Counted from the stretch's first letter, positions 26,586-37,383 are shown. The stretch: 43,894 nucleotides of DNA from Halioglobus sp. (GCA_002699145.1 PABK01000025.1:1-43894), one strand, 5' to 3'. Notes: generated from the sequence alone by a model not told the origin. Numbers and translations are program-made.

Positions 26586-28160
26586 GTTGTCCGGCGTCAG
26601 CACCGTGTCGCTGGCCTGGTCCAGTGTGTCGGGATAGTCCAGCGTGTAGTGCAGGCCGCGACTTTCGCGGCGTGAAATCGCGCAGCGAATCATCAGCTCG
26701 GCCACCATGGCGAGGTTGCGCAGCTCCAGCAGGTCGTTGGAAACCTTGTAGTTGCCGTAGTACTCGGCGATCTCCGCCTGCAGCAGTTGCACGCGGTGTT
26801 GCGCCCGCTGCAGCCGCTTGTTGGTGCGCACGATGCCGACGTAGTCCCACATGAAGCGGCGCAGTTCGTCCCAGTTGTGGGAGATCACCACATCCTCGTC
26901 GGAATCGGTGACCTGGCTTTCATCCCATGCGGGCGCCGTGGCCGGGGTCACGCCACCCGCATGGTGTGCGGCGATGTGCGCGGCGGCCGACTCTGCGTAG
27001 ACCAGGCATTCCAGCAGCGAGTTGCTGGCCATGCGATTGGCGCCGTGCAGTCCGGTGCAGGAGGCCTCGCCCACGGCGTACAAGCCCTCGACATCCGTGC
27101 GGCTGTGCCGGTCGACGACGATGCCGCCGCAGGTATAGTGCGCCGCGGGGACGACGGGAATGGGCTCGGCGGCGATGTCGATGCCGAAATCCGCGCAGCG
27201 CGACATGATGGTGGGGAAGTGCGCGGTGAGAAACTCGCGCGGCTGGTGACTGATGTCGAGAAATACGCAGTCCAGTCCCAGGCGTTTCATCTCGTGGTCA
27301 ATGGCCCGGGCCACCACGTCGCGCGGCGCCAGTTCACCGCGCTCGTCGAAGGCGTCCATGAAACGGCTGCCGTCGGGCAGCAGCAGGCGACCTCCCTCGC
27401 CGCGAATGGCCTCGGTGATGAGGAAGGACTTCGCCCGCGGGTGGTAAAGACAGGTGGGGTGAAACTGGTTGAACTCCAGGTTGGACACACGGCAACCGGC
27501 GCGCCAGGCCATGGCGATGCCATCGCCGCTGGCGCCGTCGGGGTTGCTGGTGTACAGGTAGGCCTTGCTCGCGCCGCCGGTGGCCAGCACCACGGCGCCG
27601 GCCGAGAACAGTTCCACGTGGCCGCTTTGCTGGTCGAGGATGTAGGCGCCGCGACAGACCCCGTCGCGCACTACCAGATCGACGGCGGTGCGCCGGGTGA
27701 AAATATCGACATTGCCGCGCGCCAGGGCGCGTTCGGACAGCACCTCGGAGATGGCCCGCCCGGTGCGGTCGGCGGCGTGGATGATGCGCCGGTGGCTGTG
27801 GCCACCCTCCATGGTGAGGTGAAATTCCTGGTCGGGGATGTCCTCGCGCAGGTCGAAGTCCACGCCCTGGTCCACCAGCCATTCCACGCAGCGCCGGCTG
27901 TTGCTGACGGTGAATTCCACCGCGTCCCGGTGGCACAGGCCGGCGCCCGCGGCGAGGGTGTCCTGGACGTGTGAGTCGACGGTGTCGCGGTTGTGCAGGA
28001 CCGCCGCCATGCCGCCCTGGGCCCAGTAGGTGGAGCCCTCGTTGAGCTCCCCCTTGGTCAGCAGGGCGACGCGGTAGTGGTCCGGCAGGTGCAGGGCCAG
28101 GCTGAGGCCCGCGGCACCGCTGCCGATGACCAGGACGTCGTGTTCGTATCGGTTTGTCAT
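26574..28160 (-). CDS. nadB: L-aspartate oxidase NadB
   Basis: A 528-residue FAD enzyme that oxidises aspartate to iminoaspartate, the first step of de novo NAD synthesis. The N-terminal [17 protein letters not shown] is the FAD fold; [11 protein letters not shown] and the internal [16 protein letters not shown] and [15 protein letters not shown] match NadB and separate it from fumarate reductase. It is divergent from rpoE, with 265 bp between, the same placement as in Pseudomonas. Confidence 0.95.
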   Translation of the reverse strand: MTNRYEHDVLVIGSGAAGLSLALHLPDHYRVALLTKGELNEGSTYWAQGGMAAVLHNRDTVDSHVQDTLAAGAGLCHRDAVEFTVSNSRRCVEWLVDQGVDFDLREDIPDQEFHLTMEGGHSHRRIIHAADRTGRAISEVLSERALARGNVDIFTRRTAVDLVVRDGVCRGAYILDQQSGHVELFSAGAVVLATGGASKAYLYTSNPDGASGDGIAMAWRAGCRVSNLEFNQFHPTCLYHPRAKSFLITEAIRGEGGRLLLPDGSRFMDAFDERGELAPRDVVARAIDHEMKRLGLDCVFLDISHQPREFLTAHFPTIMSRCADFGIDIAAEPIPVVPAAHYTCGGIVVDRHSRTDVEGLYAVGEASCTGLHGANRMASNSLLECLVYAESAAAHIAAHHAGGVTPATAPAWDESQVTDSDEDVVISHNWDELRRFMWDYVGIVRTNKRLQRAQHRVQLLQAEIAEYYGNYKVSNDLLELRNLAMVAELMIRCAISRRESRGLHYTLDYPDTLDQASDTVLTPDNSPR

Positions 28161-28283
28161 CGGTTCAGTGCTTGCCGCCGGGAGGTGTGAAATATATTAT
28201 GCGTCTCAACAACTTAGCTTCGATATGCCGGGTCAGCGACGAGTATATACGAGGTGTCGAAAAATACGAAAACTGTCACCAGA

Positions 28284-28310
28284 GGAACTTTTTTTGCGAC
28301 CAGCGTCTCA
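28284..28310 (+). promoter_or_regulatory. Sigma-E (RpoE/AlgU)-type promoter before rpoE
   Basis: GGAACTT (28284-28290), 15 bases, then TCTCA (28306-28310) matches the extracytoplasmic sigma factor consensus for RpoE/AlgU promoters. It lies about 115 bases before the rpoE start and implies self-activation of the sigma factor operon, as known for E. coli rpoE and Pseudomonas algU. Confidence 0.8.
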
Positions 28311-28425
28311 TAAATGCCGCCACACGAATTCGCATGCGAACTAAGTTCAGCCCGGGTGGTCTATTGGACCTGTCGGGCATATTGGCGTCGGCGGCCGCCA
28401 CGGGCAACCAGAAAGGGAGTTGCGC

Positions 28426-29013
28426 GTGAGCGCCGCAGAGACGGACCAACAACTGGTAGCGAGGGTGCAGCGCGGCGATGCGCGGGCCTTCGATATGCTG
28501 GTACTGAAGTACCAGCACAAGATTTTCGGGTTGATCAGCCGCTATGTGCGCGATGCGGATGAAGTACAGGACGTCGCCCAGGAGGCATTTATCAAGGCCT
28601 ACCGGGCGCTGCCAAAATTTCGCGGAGACAGCGCGTTCTACACCTGGCTTTACCGCATTGCCATCAATACGGCGAAGAACCACCTGGTCTCGCGGTCGCG
28701 GCGGCCACCGGGTTCTGACGTGGAGATCGAGGACGCCGAATACTATGAAGGGGGAGGCGCCCTGCGGGACATCGAAAACCCCGAAAACGCCCTGTTCGGC
28801 AATGAACTCAAGGCCGTGGTGGAGCGAGCGATTGCCGATTTGCCGGACGACCTGCGAACTGCGGTAACTTTGCGTGAATTCGATGGTCTGAGTTATGAGG
28901 ACATCGCGGAAATCATGGACTGTCCCGTGGGTACGGTGAGATCGAGAATCTTTCGCGCGCGCGAAGCCATCGACCAGCAGGTGCGGCGGCAACTGGAAGG
29001 GGAGCCCGGATGA
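28426..29013 (+). CDS. rpoE: RNA polymerase sigma factor RpoE (AlgU)
   Basis: A 195-residue ECF sigma factor for envelope stress. Region 2 (YQHKIFGLISRYVRD...DVAQEAFIKAYRAL) and region 4 (LREFDGLSYEDIAEIMDC, GTVRSRIFRAREAI) are both complete. GTG at 28426 is preferred as start: AAAGGGAG sits 6 bases before it, while a TTG two codons earlier overlaps that site. It heads the operon with rseA, rseB, rseC and degP. Confidence 0.96.
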   Translation: MSAAETDQQLVARVQRGDARAFDMLVLKYQHKIFGLISRYVRDADEVQDVAQEAFIKAYRALPKFRGDSAFYTWLYRIAINTAKNHLVSRSRRPPGSDVEIEDAEYYEGGGALRDIENPENALFGNELKAVVERAIADLPDDLRTAVTLREFDGLSYEDIAEIMDCPVGTVRSRIFRAREAIDQQVRRQLEGEPG

Positions 29014-29116
29014 GGCATTCCCTGACGGCGCGGCGGAGTTACCCGCGAACGGCAATTTCCCCGAGGGCGTCCGCGAGGACGATCGCGAGCGAGCAACACG
29101 AGGAAGGACCAGACCA

Positions 29117-29728
29117 ATGACTGAAAGAATGCGCGAATCGCTGTCCGCGCTGCTGGACGACGAGGCGAACGAACTCGAGATCCAGCGCGTGCTCGCCGCC
29201 GTCGACGGCGACACGGAACTGCGCTCTGCCTGGACCCGCTACAGCCTCGCCAGGGACGCCCTGGACAGCCAGCCGCTGGCCCTGGCTCAGGTCGACATCT
29301 CCGCGCGTGTGCGAGCGGCGCTGGCGGCGGAAACCCCGGAGCCGGCGCGCGCATCCGGTAGCGGCTTGCGTCAGCGCCTGTTGCGGCCACTGGCGAGCTT
29401 CGCCGTGGCCGCCTCGGTCGCGGCGACCGTCGTCATCGGGGGGCAGCAACTCGCCCCGGCGGGGGGCGATGCCGGCACTGACGCGGTGGCGCGCCTGCCG
29501 GCCGGCCCCTCGGCGGTGAGCATTCTCAATGTCGCCGGCGCGACCGCAGTCCCGGCCAGCTACGGCACCCAGCCACTGCCGGTGCTGGCTCCCGCCGATC
29601 GCACGGCGTACCGGGAACTGGCCAGGTCGCGCATGAATCGCTACATGCAACTGCACGCCGAACACGCCGCCCTGAACACGCCCCAGGGCCTGATCCCCTT
29701 TGCGCGGGTACCGCAGATACATGAGTAG
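29117..29728 (+). CDS. rseA: Anti-sigma-E factor RseA (MucA)
   Basis: A 203-residue single-pass inner-membrane protein. The cytoplasmic part starts RESLSALLDDEANELE, the RseA/MucA sigma-binding signature. One membrane helix is near residues 92-110 (FAVAASVAATVVIGG), and the rest is periplasmic. Regulated cleavage would free RpoE. A GAGGAAGGA Shine-Dalgarno sequence precedes the ATG. The gap to rpoE (103 bp) is wider than usual and has no clear terminator or promoter. Confidence 0.92.
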   Translation: MTERMRESLSALLDDEANELEIQRVLAAVDGDTELRSAWTRYSLARDALDSQPLALAQVDISARVRAALAAETPEPARASGSGLRQRLLRPLASFAVAASVAATVVIGGQQLAPAGGDAGTDAVARLPAGPSAVSILNVAGATAVPASYGTQPLPVLAPADRTAYRELARSRMNRYMQLHAEHAALNTPQGLIPFARVPQIHE

Positions 29729-30662
29729 AGCGACCCTGCGCAGGACACTGGCGTCGCTGGCGCTGTTGCTGTGCGGCGGCGCGTTCGCCGGTCCCTGTCC
29801 CGAAGTGGACAGTGCCGCGGTCCTGTGGCTGGACAAGATGGCGCGCAGTATGCGCGAGATCAGTTACCACGGCGTGGTCACCCTGCAGCGCGAGGACGAG
29901 ATGCAGGTGATGCAGGTATCGCACCTGACCGATGGTGACGCCAGTATCGAGCGCCTCACGCAGTTGACCGGGCAGGGCGCCGAGGTCGATCGCCAGGCTC
30001 ACTCCCGCGCCTGCGTTCACCCCGGCCACCAGTTGCTGCGCATGAGCGAGGAATTGCGCGCCGGGCGCTGCGGCATCACCGAGCGCTACCGGCTCAGCAT
30101 GGGGGGCAGGGAGCGGGTCGCCGGCCGCAGCGCGGTGCAGATACTGGTCAAACCGCTGGATATGTACCGCTTCGGTTACGTCATGTCGCTGGATCACGAG
30201 ACCGGCCTGCTGTTGAAGTCGGCCACCGTGGGGCATGGCAATAGCGTACTCGAGAAGTACCAGTTCGCGAGCCTGAGTTACGACCCGCGCTTGCCGGAAA
30301 CCATGGAGTCGGCCACCGTGCACCACGCCATGCATCCCCACCCCGCCCTGGTGCACACCGGGCCGACGGTGAAACGGCCCTGGCAGGTGCAGTGGCTGCC
30401 CGGTGGCTTTGCCGCCACCGACGCGCCACCGGCCAACGGCGCGCGCCGCACCTACACGGACGGCCTGGCGGTGTTCTCCGTCTTTCTGGAAACCCTGGAG
30501 CGCGGCATCCAGCCCGGCGAGGGCTATGTCAGCGAGGGCGGCACACTGTCCTACACCCGCGGCATGTCCGTGGGCGGACAGTCCGTGCTGGTGACGGTGA
30601 TCGGCGAGGTGCCGGTGAACACCGCGCGCATGGTGGCCGATTCGATCGCGTGGATGCACTGA
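29721..30662 (+). CDS. rseB: Sigma-E regulatory protein RseB (MucB)
   Basis: A 313-residue periplasmic protein. A signal peptide runs to about residue 23 (LALLLCGGAFAG). MucB/RseB regions are visible (WLDKMARSMREISYHGVVTLQRE, and a C-terminal SEGGTLSYTRGM). It binds the RseA periplasmic domain and protects it from proteolysis. ATG 29721 overlaps the rseA stop (ATGAGTAG); a start 21 bases earlier would place extra residues before the signal peptide. Confidence 0.93.
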   Translation: MSRATLRRTLASLALLLCGGAFAGPCPEVDSAAVLWLDKMARSMREISYHGVVTLQREDEMQVMQVSHLTDGDASIERLTQLTGQGAEVDRQAHSRACVHPGHQLLRMSEELRAGRCGITERYRLSMGGRERVAGRSAVQILVKPLDMYRFGYVMSLDHETGLLLKSATVGHGNSVLEKYQFASLSYDPRLPETMESATVHHAMHPHPALVHTGPTVKRPWQVQWLPGGFAATDAPPANGARRTYTDGLAVFSVFLETLERGIQPGEGYVSEGGTLSYTRGMSVGGQSVLVTVIGEVPVNTARMVADSIAWMH

Positions 30663-30663
30663 C

Positions 30664-31137
30664 ATGCTGACCGAAACCGGGCGAGTAGTGGCGGTGGAGA
30701 GCGACAGCCTCTGGGTGGAGACGATCCGCAAGAGCACCTGTGGCACCTGCGCCGCGCGCAAGGGCTGCGGGCACGGCCTGCTCAACAGCATGTCCGACGG
30801 CAGCCGCGGCTACGTCCGTGTGTTGCCCGGCGACCAGTCCCTGTCCGCCTGTGCGGTCGACGACGAGGTATTGATCAGCATTCCCGAGGAAGTCCTGTTG
30901 CGCGGCTCGATGATCGCCTACGTCCTGCCGCTGCTGTGCATGCTCGGCGGCGCCGTCGCGGCGGGGGAGTGGCTGCCCGGGGGGCAGGACGCACTGGCGG
31001 CGGGCGGCGCTATCGCCGGGCTCGCCCTGGGCTTCGGCCTGGTGCGCTGGCACGCCCTGCGCCACCGCGGCGATACGCGCTACCAGCCCGTGCTGTTGCG
31101 CGTTGTCGAGCGTCACGCCCGGCCCGAACCGGCCTGA
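30664..31137 (+). CDS. rseC: RseC/MucC family positive regulator
   Basis: A 157-residue membrane protein with an N-terminal cysteine cluster (CGTCAARKGCG), two membrane helices (about 79-98 and 106-124), and the SoxR-reducing-system/RseC fold. RseC modulates sigma-E activity; homologs also reduce SoxR. One base separates it from rseB. Confidence 0.9.
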   Translation: MLTETGRVVAVESDSLWVETIRKSTCGTCAARKGCGHGLLNSMSDGSRGYVRVLPGDQSLSACAVDDEVLISIPEEVLLRGSMIAYVLPLLCMLGGAVAAGEWLPGGQDALAAGGAIAGLALGFGLVRWHALRHRGDTRYQPVLLRVVERHARPEPA

Positions 31138-31183
31138 AACACCCGCATGAACACTAACCCGTGATATTCATGGATTGCCTGTA

Positions 31184-32587
31184 ATGACCTACACGCCACG
31201 ACTTGTCCGCACTACCTTCGTCTTGCTGACCCTGTGCCTGTGCCAGGCGGCCTACGCAGCCGACCTGCCGGATTTCAAACACATCGTGAAGAAAAACTCG
31301 CCGGCGGTGGTGAAAATCATCGTCGAACACACGGTGGGGAGTAACGGCCACGACGAGAACATGCCGCAGGAGATACCCGAATACCTGCGCCGCTTTTTCG
31401 AGTATCGCGGCGCGCCGCCCACCCCGCACCAGCGCATGGGCAGCGGGTCGGGCTTTATCATTTCCCGCGACGGCTATATCGTCACCAATGACCACGTGGT
31501 AGCCGGCGCCGACAGCGTGGTGGTGCGCATGAGCGATCGCCGCGAGTTCGACGCCGAGGTGGTCGGCACCGATCCGCGCTCCGATCTCGCGTTGTTGCGC
31601 ATCGAGGCCAGCGGCCTTCCGGTACTGGCCCTGGCGGCGACGGACAAGCTCGAAGTGGGCGAGTGGGTGCTGGCCATCGGCTCGCCCTTCGGGCTGGATT
31701 ACTCGGTCACTGCGGGTATCGTCAGCGCCAAGGGGCGCAGCCTGCCGACCCAGCGCGGGGAAAACTACGTACCGTTTATCCAGACCGATGTCGCCATCAA
31801 CCCCGGCAATTCCGGCGGCCCCCTGTTCAACCTCGATGGTGAGGTGGTCGGCGTCAACTCGCAGATATTCACCCGCAGCGGGGGCTCCATCGGGCTGTCC
31901 TTCGCCATCCCGGTCAGCGTCGTGCGCAACGTGGTGACACAACTGCGCGAGGACGGCCGGGTCACCCGCGGCTGGCTGGGCGTGACCATCCAGGACGTGG
32001 ACAAGAATCTCGCCGAATCCTTCGGCCTGGACCGCCCCCGCGGCGCGCTGGTCACCCAGTTGGCCGATGATGGCCCCGCGGCGCGCGCCGGGCTCAAGTC
32101 CGGCGATATCATCGTCACTTTTGACGGCAAGGACATCCCGACCTCTTCCCACCTGCCCCACGTGGTGGGCCTGATAGCCCCGGATACCGAGGTCGAGGTG
32201 GAGATCGTGCGCGAACGCAAGCGGCGCACGCTCGAGGTCAGGGTCGGTGGGCTAGACGCCGACGACAGCTACTCCCTGAGCGCCCATGATGCGGACGGGG
32301 ATCGTGGCGGGCGCCTGGGGCTGGTTGTCGAGGAGGTCCCGGCGGAGAGCCTGGAGCGTTACGGCATCAGCGGCGGGGTGGTGGTGCGCGAGGTGGTGCC
32401 CGGCTCTCCCGCGGGGGAGGCCGGTATCGCCAGCGGCGACATCATCACACTGGTCGGCTCCACCCCGGTCAACTCCCTGCAGGCCTACCAGCGCGCCGTC
32501 GAGGGCTTGCGCAGCGGCAGTTCGGTGCCCCTGCGGCTGATTCGACGCGGCTCACCCCTGTTCATCGGGCTGAAATTGCCACAATAG
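31184..32587 (+). CDS. mucD: Periplasmic serine protease DegP/MucD
   Basis: A 467-residue HtrA-family protease and chaperone. The signal peptide ends near AAYAAD (residue 23). The trypsin-like triad is H104 (TNDHVV), D134 (SDLALLRIE) and S210 (GNSGGPL). Two PDZ domains follow, about 265-355 and 370-467. A TTG three codons upstream is possible, but ATG 31184 fits the signal peptide. Placement after rseC and before lepA is the Pseudomonas mucD arrangement. No sigma-E-like promoter is apparent in the 46-bp gap before it. Confidence 0.94.
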   Translation: MTYTPRLVRTTFVLLTLCLCQAAYAADLPDFKHIVKKNSPAVVKIIVEHTVGSNGHDENMPQEIPEYLRRFFEYRGAPPTPHQRMGSGSGFIISRDGYIVTNDHVVAGADSVVVRMSDRREFDAEVVGTDPRSDLALLRIEASGLPVLALAATDKLEVGEWVLAIGSPFGLDYSVTAGIVSAKGRSLPTQRGENYVPFIQTDVAINPGNSGGPLFNLDGEVVGVNSQIFTRSGGSIGLSFAIPVSVVRNVVTQLREDGRVTRGWLGVTIQDVDKNLAESFGLDRPRGALVTQLADDGPAARAGLKSGDIIVTFDGKDIPTSSHLPHVVGLIAPDTEVEVEIVRERKRRTLEVRVGGLDADDSYSLSAHDADGDRGGRLGLVVEEVPAESLERYGISGGVVVREVVPGSPAGEAGIASGDIITLVGSTPVNSLQAYQRAVEGLRSGSSVPLRLIRRGSPLFIGLKLPQ

Positions 32588-32704
32588 CGCCCGGCGGGGC
32601 CGTTGTTCGTGGCGGCGGGGCGGGTGATTGGGGTACAATCGCGCGTTTTTTCACCGGGGGCGCGACGCGTCCCCTGCCAACGCTGCTGAACCGGGCCCCG
32701 TCGA

Positions 32705-34504
32705 GTGAGCAATCTCCGTCATATCCGCAATTTTTCCATTATTGCCCATATCGACCACGGCAAATCGACCCTCGCGGACCGTTTCATCCAGCACTGCGGC
32801 GGGCTCAGCGACCGGGAGATGGATGAACAGGTGCTCGACTCGATGGATATCGAGCGTGAACGCGGCATCACCATCAAGGCGCAGAGCGTGACCCTGGACT
32901 ATCCCGCCCGGGATGGCCAGACCTACCAGCTCAACTTCATCGACACGCCCGGCCACGTGGATTTTTCCTACGAGGTGTCGCGCTCGCTGGCCGCCTGCGA
33001 GGGCGCCCTGCTGGTGGTCGACGCCGGGCAGGGGGTGGAAGCCCAGTCCGTGGCCAATTGCTACACCGCGATCGAGCAGGGGCTGGAGGTGTTGCCCATC
33101 CTCAACAAGATGGACCTGCCCCAGGCCGACCCCGACCGGGTGCGCCGGGAAATCGAGGAGATCATCGGCATCGACGCGACCGATGCCTGCCTGGTCAGCG
33201 CCAAGTCCGGCATGGGTATCGAGGACGCCCTGGAGTACCTGGTGGAGCAGATCCCGCCACCGGAAGGCGATCCGGAGGCGCCGCTGCAGGCGCTGATCAT
33301 CGACTCCTGGTTCGACAATTACCTTGGCGTGGTCTCCCTGGTGCGGGTCAAGCAGGGCACCCTGAACAGGCGCGACAAGATTGTCGCCAGGTCCATCGGC
33401 CGCCCCCAGCAGGTGGACAGCGTGGGCATATTCACCCCCAAGCGGGTTGAGACCGGCGTGTTGCGCGCCGGTGAGGTGGGCTTCGTCGTCGCCGGTATCA
33501 AGGACATCCACGGGGCGCCGGTGGGCGACACGCTGGTCCACGCCGGGGCTGCGGAGGTGCCGGCCCTGCCCGGTTTCCAGCGCGTCAAGCCACAGGTCTA
33601 CGCGGGGATTTTCACCATATCCTCGGACGACTACGAGGACTTCCGCGAGGCACTGGCCAAGCTGACCCTGAACGACGCGTCGCTGTTCTACGAGCCCGAG
33701 ACCTCCGATGCGCTGGGCTTCGGCTTTCGCTGTGGCTTCCTGGGCATGTTGCACATGGAGATCATCCAGGAGCGCCTGGAGCGCGAGTACAACCTCGACC
33801 TGATCACCACGGCGCCGACAGTGATCTACGAGGTGGCCAGGAGCAACGGCGAGACCATCCAGGTGGACAACCCCTCGGCGCTGCCCGATCCGGGGGATAT
33901 CGAGGAGATGCGCGAGCCGATCGCGCGCTGTAATATCCTGGTACCGCAGGATTACCTCGGCAACGTGATCACACTGTGCGTGGAAAAGCGCGGGGTGCAA
34001 AAGGACATGCAGTTTCTCGGCGCGCAGGTTTCCGTGGTGTACGATATCCCCATGGCCGAGGTGGTACTGGACTTTTTCGACCGTCTGAAATCGGTCAGCC
34101 GCGGCTACGCGTCGCTGGATTACGCGTTCGAGCGTTTCGAGGCGGCGCAGTTGTCCAGGCTCGACGTGCTGATCAACGGCGACCGCGTCGACGCCCTGGC
34201 GACTATCGTGCACCGCGATCACGTGCAGCACAGGGGCCGGCAATTGACGGAAAAAATGAAAGAGCTGATTCCCCGGCAGATGTTCGACGTCGCCATCCAG
34301 GCCGCGGTAGGTGGTAAGATCGTCTCGCGCCAGACGGTCAAGGCGCTGCGCAAGAACGTGACCGCCAAGTGTTATGGCGGCGATGTCACGCGCAAGAAGA
34401 AATTGCTGGAAAAACAGAAAGCCGGCAAGAAGCGCATGAAGCAGGTGGGCCGGGTGGAAATTCCCCAGTCCGCCTTCCTGGCGGTACTCAAGGTGGACGG
34501 CTGA
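32705..34504 (+). CDS. lepA: Elongation factor 4 (LepA)
   Basis: A 599-residue ribosomal GTPase with the G1 motif AHIDHGKST, the switch region [17 protein letters not shown] and NKMD, and a LepA-specific C-terminal basic tail ([16 protein letters not shown]). GTG start. A 117-bp gap from mucD contains an isolated TACAAT (32634-32639) without a good -35 element. Confidence 0.97.
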   Translation: MSNLRHIRNFSIIAHIDHGKSTLADRFIQHCGGLSDREMDEQVLDSMDIERERGITIKAQSVTLDYPARDGQTYQLNFIDTPGHVDFSYEVSRSLAACEGALLVVDAGQGVEAQSVANCYTAIEQGLEVLPILNKMDLPQADPDRVRREIEEIIGIDATDACLVSAKSGMGIEDALEYLVEQIPPPEGDPEAPLQALIIDSWFDNYLGVVSLVRVKQGTLNRRDKIVARSIGRPQQVDSVGIFTPKRVETGVLRAGEVGFVVAGIKDIHGAPVGDTLVHAGAAEVPALPGFQRVKPQVYAGIFTISSDDYEDFREALAKLTLNDASLFYEPETSDALGFGFRCGFLGMLHMEIIQERLEREYNLDLITTAPTVIYEVARSNGETIQVDNPSALPDPGDIEEMREPIARCNILVPQDYLGNVITLCVEKRGVQKDMQFLGAQVSVVYDIPMAEVVLDFFDRLKSVSRGYASLDYAFERFEAAQLSRLDVLINGDRVDALATIVHRDHVQHRGRQLTEKMKELIPRQMFDVAIQAAVGGKIVSRQTVKALRKNVTAKCYGGDVTRKKKLLEKQKAGKKRMKQVGRVEIPQSAFLAVLKVDG

Positions 34505-34507
34505 GCA

Positions 34508-35353
34508 GTGAGTGACTTAACCATTGATTTCCCCCTGATCCTGGCCGCGCTGGTGTTCGGCAGCGGCCTTCTGTGGCTGGTGGACTCGCTGCTGTTCGCC
34601 CCCGGCCGCCGCCGCGAGCTGGCCGACCTGCAGGGGCAGTTTCCCCGCTGGGAGCAGGAGGGCAGCCCCGACGCGGCGCGCTACCAGGCGCTGGCGGCGG
34701 AGCGCGCGCGGGAGCCGCTGGTGGTGGAGTACGCACGCTCCTTCTTCCCGGTATTGCTGGTGGTATTCGTGTTGCGCTCCTTCCTGGTGGAGCCGTTCCA
34801 GATTCCCTCTTCGTCGATGGTGCCGACCCTGCAGGTGGGCGATTACATCCTGGTGAACAAGTACACCTACGGCATTCGCCTGCCGGTGTTGCGCACCAAG
34901 GTCATGGACTTCAACGAGCCGCAGCGCGGCGACGTCATGGTGTTTTTCCCGCCGCACATGAACGATACCTATTTCATCAAGCGCGTGGTGGGCCTGCCCG
35001 GCGACAAGGTCAGTTACCGTGGCAAGCGCCTCTACGTCAACGGCGAGCCGGTCGCCCTGCGCCCGGCGGGGCAGTCCGCGGCCGGGAGGCGCTACCAGCT
35101 GGCGCTGGAAACCCTGGGCGCTGCCGAGCACCAGGTACAGATCGACGGCGCGCGGCCGGCGCAGGACTTCTCCATCGAGGTCAAGCCGGGCCATTACTTC
35201 ATGATGGGCGACAACCGGGACAACTCCAGCGATAGCCGGATTTGGGGTCAGGTGCCGGAAAAGGATATAGTAGGCAAGGCCTTCGCCGTGTGGATGCACT
35301 GGGAATCCCTGCTCAGCATCCCCAGCTTCAGTCGCGTCGGCCTGATCGAATAA
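34508..35353 (+). CDS. lepB: Signal peptidase I LepB
   Basis: A 281-residue inner-membrane protease that removes signal peptides. Two membrane helices (about 5-27 and 78-96) precede the catalytic Ser103 (PSSSMVPTL) and Lys158 (YFIKRVVGLPGD). The GDNRDNSSDSR motif is near the C-terminus. GTG start, 3 bp after lepA. Confidence 0.96.
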   Translation: MSDLTIDFPLILAALVFGSGLLWLVDSLLFAPGRRRELADLQGQFPRWEQEGSPDAARYQALAAERAREPLVVEYARSFFPVLLVVFVLRSFLVEPFQIPSSSMVPTLQVGDYILVNKYTYGIRLPVLRTKVMDFNEPQRGDVMVFFPPHMNDTYFIKRVVGLPGDKVSYRGKRLYVNGEPVALRPAGQSAAGRRYQLALETLGAAEHQVQIDGARPAQDFSIEVKPGHYFMMGDNRDNSSDSRIWGQVPEKDIVGKAFAVWMHWESLLSIPSFSRVGLIE

Positions 35354-35380
35354 GCACAACAGGGCAGAGGAGGAGGCGTG

Positions 35381-35791
35381 ATGCAAACGCGCGGGCAACA
35401 ACAGGGCATGTCGATTCTCGGCATTCTGTGTATCCTGATCATGTTGGGCTTTTTCGCCATGTGCGCGATCCGCCTGGGACCACCTTACTTCGAGTCGCTC
35501 AGTGTCCGCGATATCGTCGAGCGTATGGTGATGGACCCGGAAACCGCTGACGAAAGCACCAGCAGTATCCGCCGTCGCCTGGCCACCGTGTTCAATACCA
35601 ACCAGATCTACGGGCTGGATCCCAAGGACGTCGAGGTCTATCGCAAGAAAGGCAAGACGTACATCGATGCGAGTTACGAGGTGCGGGTGCCGATCATGTG
35701 GCGCATCGACGCGGTCCTCAATTTCAACGACCTGCATTACGCGGTGGGCGAGCCCGACCCCGTCGCCATGGAACCGCCCGAAAATCCCTAG
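35381..35791 (+). CDS. DUF4845 small membrane protein
   Basis: A 136-residue protein with one N-terminal membrane helix (about 10-32) and a small soluble domain. DUF4845 proteins sit between lepB and rnc in many gammaproteobacteria, including Pseudomonas. The start is the ATG following AGAGGAGGAGG; a GTG directly before it would be too close to that site. Function unknown. Confidence 0.85.
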   Translation: MQTRGQQQGMSILGILCILIMLGFFAMCAIRLGPPYFESLSVRDIVERMVMDPETADESTSSIRRRLATVFNTNQIYGLDPKDVEVYRKKGKTYIDASYEVRVPIMWRIDAVLNFNDLHYAVGEPDPVAMEPPENP

Positions 35792-36475
35792 ATGGTCGAT
35801 CCGGCGCGCCTGGAAAAGGCGCTGAACTACAGCTTCAGTGACCGGCAGTTGCTGGATCTGGCCCTGACCCACCGCAGCTGCGGTGGCAAGAACAACGAGC
35901 GCCTGGAGTTTCTCGGCGACTCTATCCTCAATCACCTCATTGCCGAGGCGCTGTACCGGCGTTTTCCCCGGGCGCGCGAAGGCGAACTCAGCCGCATGCG
36001 CGCCGCGCTGGTGCGCGGCGCCACCCTGGCGCAGGTCGCGCGGGAGCTGGAACTCGGGCAGTACCTGCGCCTGGGCGCGGGCGAGCGCAAGAGCGGCGGT
36101 TTCCGTCGCGCGTCTATCCTCGCCGATGCGCTGGAGGCGGTGCTCGGCGCGATCCTGCTGGACAGTGGAGTCGAGGCCTGTCGCCGGTGTGTTGAGCAGT
36201 GGTTCGCCGGGCGCCTGGCCGAGGTCGAGGCCGCGGGCAGCGCGGGCAAGGACAGCAAGACGCGCCTGCAGGAGTTGTTGCAGGGTCGCAGCTCGCCGCT
36301 GCCCGAATACGAGTTGGTCGCCGTGGAGGGTGAGGACCACGACCAGCGTTTTCGCGTGGCCTGCCGTGTGCGCGAGCCGCAACTGGTGGCCGAGGGCTCG
36401 GGCAGCAGTCGGCGTCGCGCCGAGCAGGCCGCCGCGGGCCAGGCCCTGGAGATGCTCGCTGACCATGGCCGCTGA
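35792..36475 (+). CDS. rnc: Ribonuclease III
   Basis: A 227-residue double-strand-specific RNase. The catalytic signature [11 protein letters not shown] lies near residues 36-46, and a C-terminal dsRNA-binding domain starts around residue 155. The ATG directly follows the stop of the DUF4845 gene. The end overlaps era by 11 bp. Confidence 0.96.
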   Translation: MVDPARLEKALNYSFSDRQLLDLALTHRSCGGKNNERLEFLGDSILNHLIAEALYRRFPRAREGELSRMRAALVRGATLAQVARELELGQYLRLGAGERKSGGFRRASILADALEAVLGAILLDSGVEACRRCVEQWFAGRLAEVEAAGSAGKDSKTRLQELLQGRSSPLPEYELVAVEGEDHDQRFRVACRVREPQLVAEGSGSSRRRAEQAAAGQALEMLADHGR

Positions 36476-37373
36476 ACAGGCCGAGCGCTGCGGCTACGTG
36501 GCGATTGTCGGTCGCCCCAACGTCGGCAAGTCCACCCTGCTGAACCATCTGCTGGGGCAGAAGATCAGTATCACCTCGCGCAAACCCCAGACCACCCGTC
36601 ACCAGGTGTTGGGCATTGTCACCGAAGACAGCTGCCAGATCGTGTTCGTCGATACCCCGGGACTGCACCGCGATGCCGGCAAGGCCATCAACCGTTACAT
36701 GAACCGGGCGGCGAGCGCCGCCATCCGCGATGTCGACCTGGTGCTGTTCGTGGTCGACCGCACTGCCTGGACCGAGGAGGACGAGTTGGTGCTGCAGCAG
36801 GTGCAGCGCTCCGGCCTGCCCTGTGTGCTGGTGGTCAACAAGGTCGACCTGCTCGCCGACAAGTCCGTGCTGCTGCCGCACCTGGAAAGCCTGGCGGGGA
36901 AGGGTGAATTCGCCGACATCGTGCCCCTGTCCGCGCTGCGTCGGCACAACCTCGAGGCGCTGCAGACCCTGATCCGCTCCTTCCTGCCAGAGTCAGCGCA
37001 CTTTTTCCCGGAGGACCAGGTCACCGATCGCAGCCAGCGTTTTCTCGCTGCGGAGATCGTCCGCGAGAAGATAATGCGCCAGCTCGGGGACGAACTGCCC
37101 TACGCGGCGGCGGTGGAGATCGAGGAGTTTGCCGGGGACGATGGCATCCTGCACATTTCCGCGCTCATCCTGGTGGAACGCAAGGGGCAGAAAAAGATAC
37201 TCATCGGGGAGAAGGGCGCGCGCCTGCGCAGTATCGGCAGTGAGGCGCGGCGCGACATGGAGACCCTGTTCGATACGCAGGTCATGCTGCGCCTGTGGGT
37301 CAAGGTGCGTTCGGGCTGGTCGGACGACCAGCGCGCGCTGCGCAGCCTCGGCTACGACGACCGCCAGGTCTGA
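36465..37373 (+). CDS. era: Ribosome biogenesis GTPase Era
   Basis: A 302-residue GTPase that binds 16S rRNA. G1 is GRPNVGKST (16-24), with DTPG and NKVD downstream, and a C-terminal KH domain includes [13 protein letters not shown]. The start is placed at 36465 because the frame upstream runs inside rnc. The rnc-era-recO order is conserved. Confidence 0.97.
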   Translation: MAAEQAERCGYVAIVGRPNVGKSTLLNHLLGQKISITSRKPQTTRHQVLGIVTEDSCQIVFVDTPGLHRDAGKAINRYMNRAASAAIRDVDLVLFVVDRTAWTEEDELVLQQVQRSGLPCVLVVNKVDLLADKSVLLPHLESLAGKGEFADIVPLSALRRHNLEALQTLIRSFLPESAHFFPEDQVTDRSQRFLAAEIVREKIMRQLGDELPYAAAVEIEEFAGDDGILHISALILVERKGQKKILIGEKGARLRSIGSEARRDMETLFDTQVMLRLWVKVRSGWSDDQRALRSLGYDDRQV

Positions 37374-37383
37374 GGCGGCGGCC

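Noticed and set aside
32603-32639. Promoter for lepA from TTGTTC and TACAAT
   Set aside because: The two hexamers are 25 bp apart, too far for a sigma-70 promoter; only the -10-like element stands.
32651-34243. Long open frame on the minus strand opposite lepA (530 codons)
   Set aside because: It is the antisense shadow of a highly conserved gene in high-GC DNA; the translation is His/Gln/Val-rich with no domain.
34517-36466. Open frame of 649 codons opposite lepB, the DUF4845 gene and rnc
   Set aside because: It crosses three well-supported genes on the opposite strand and shows no family motif.
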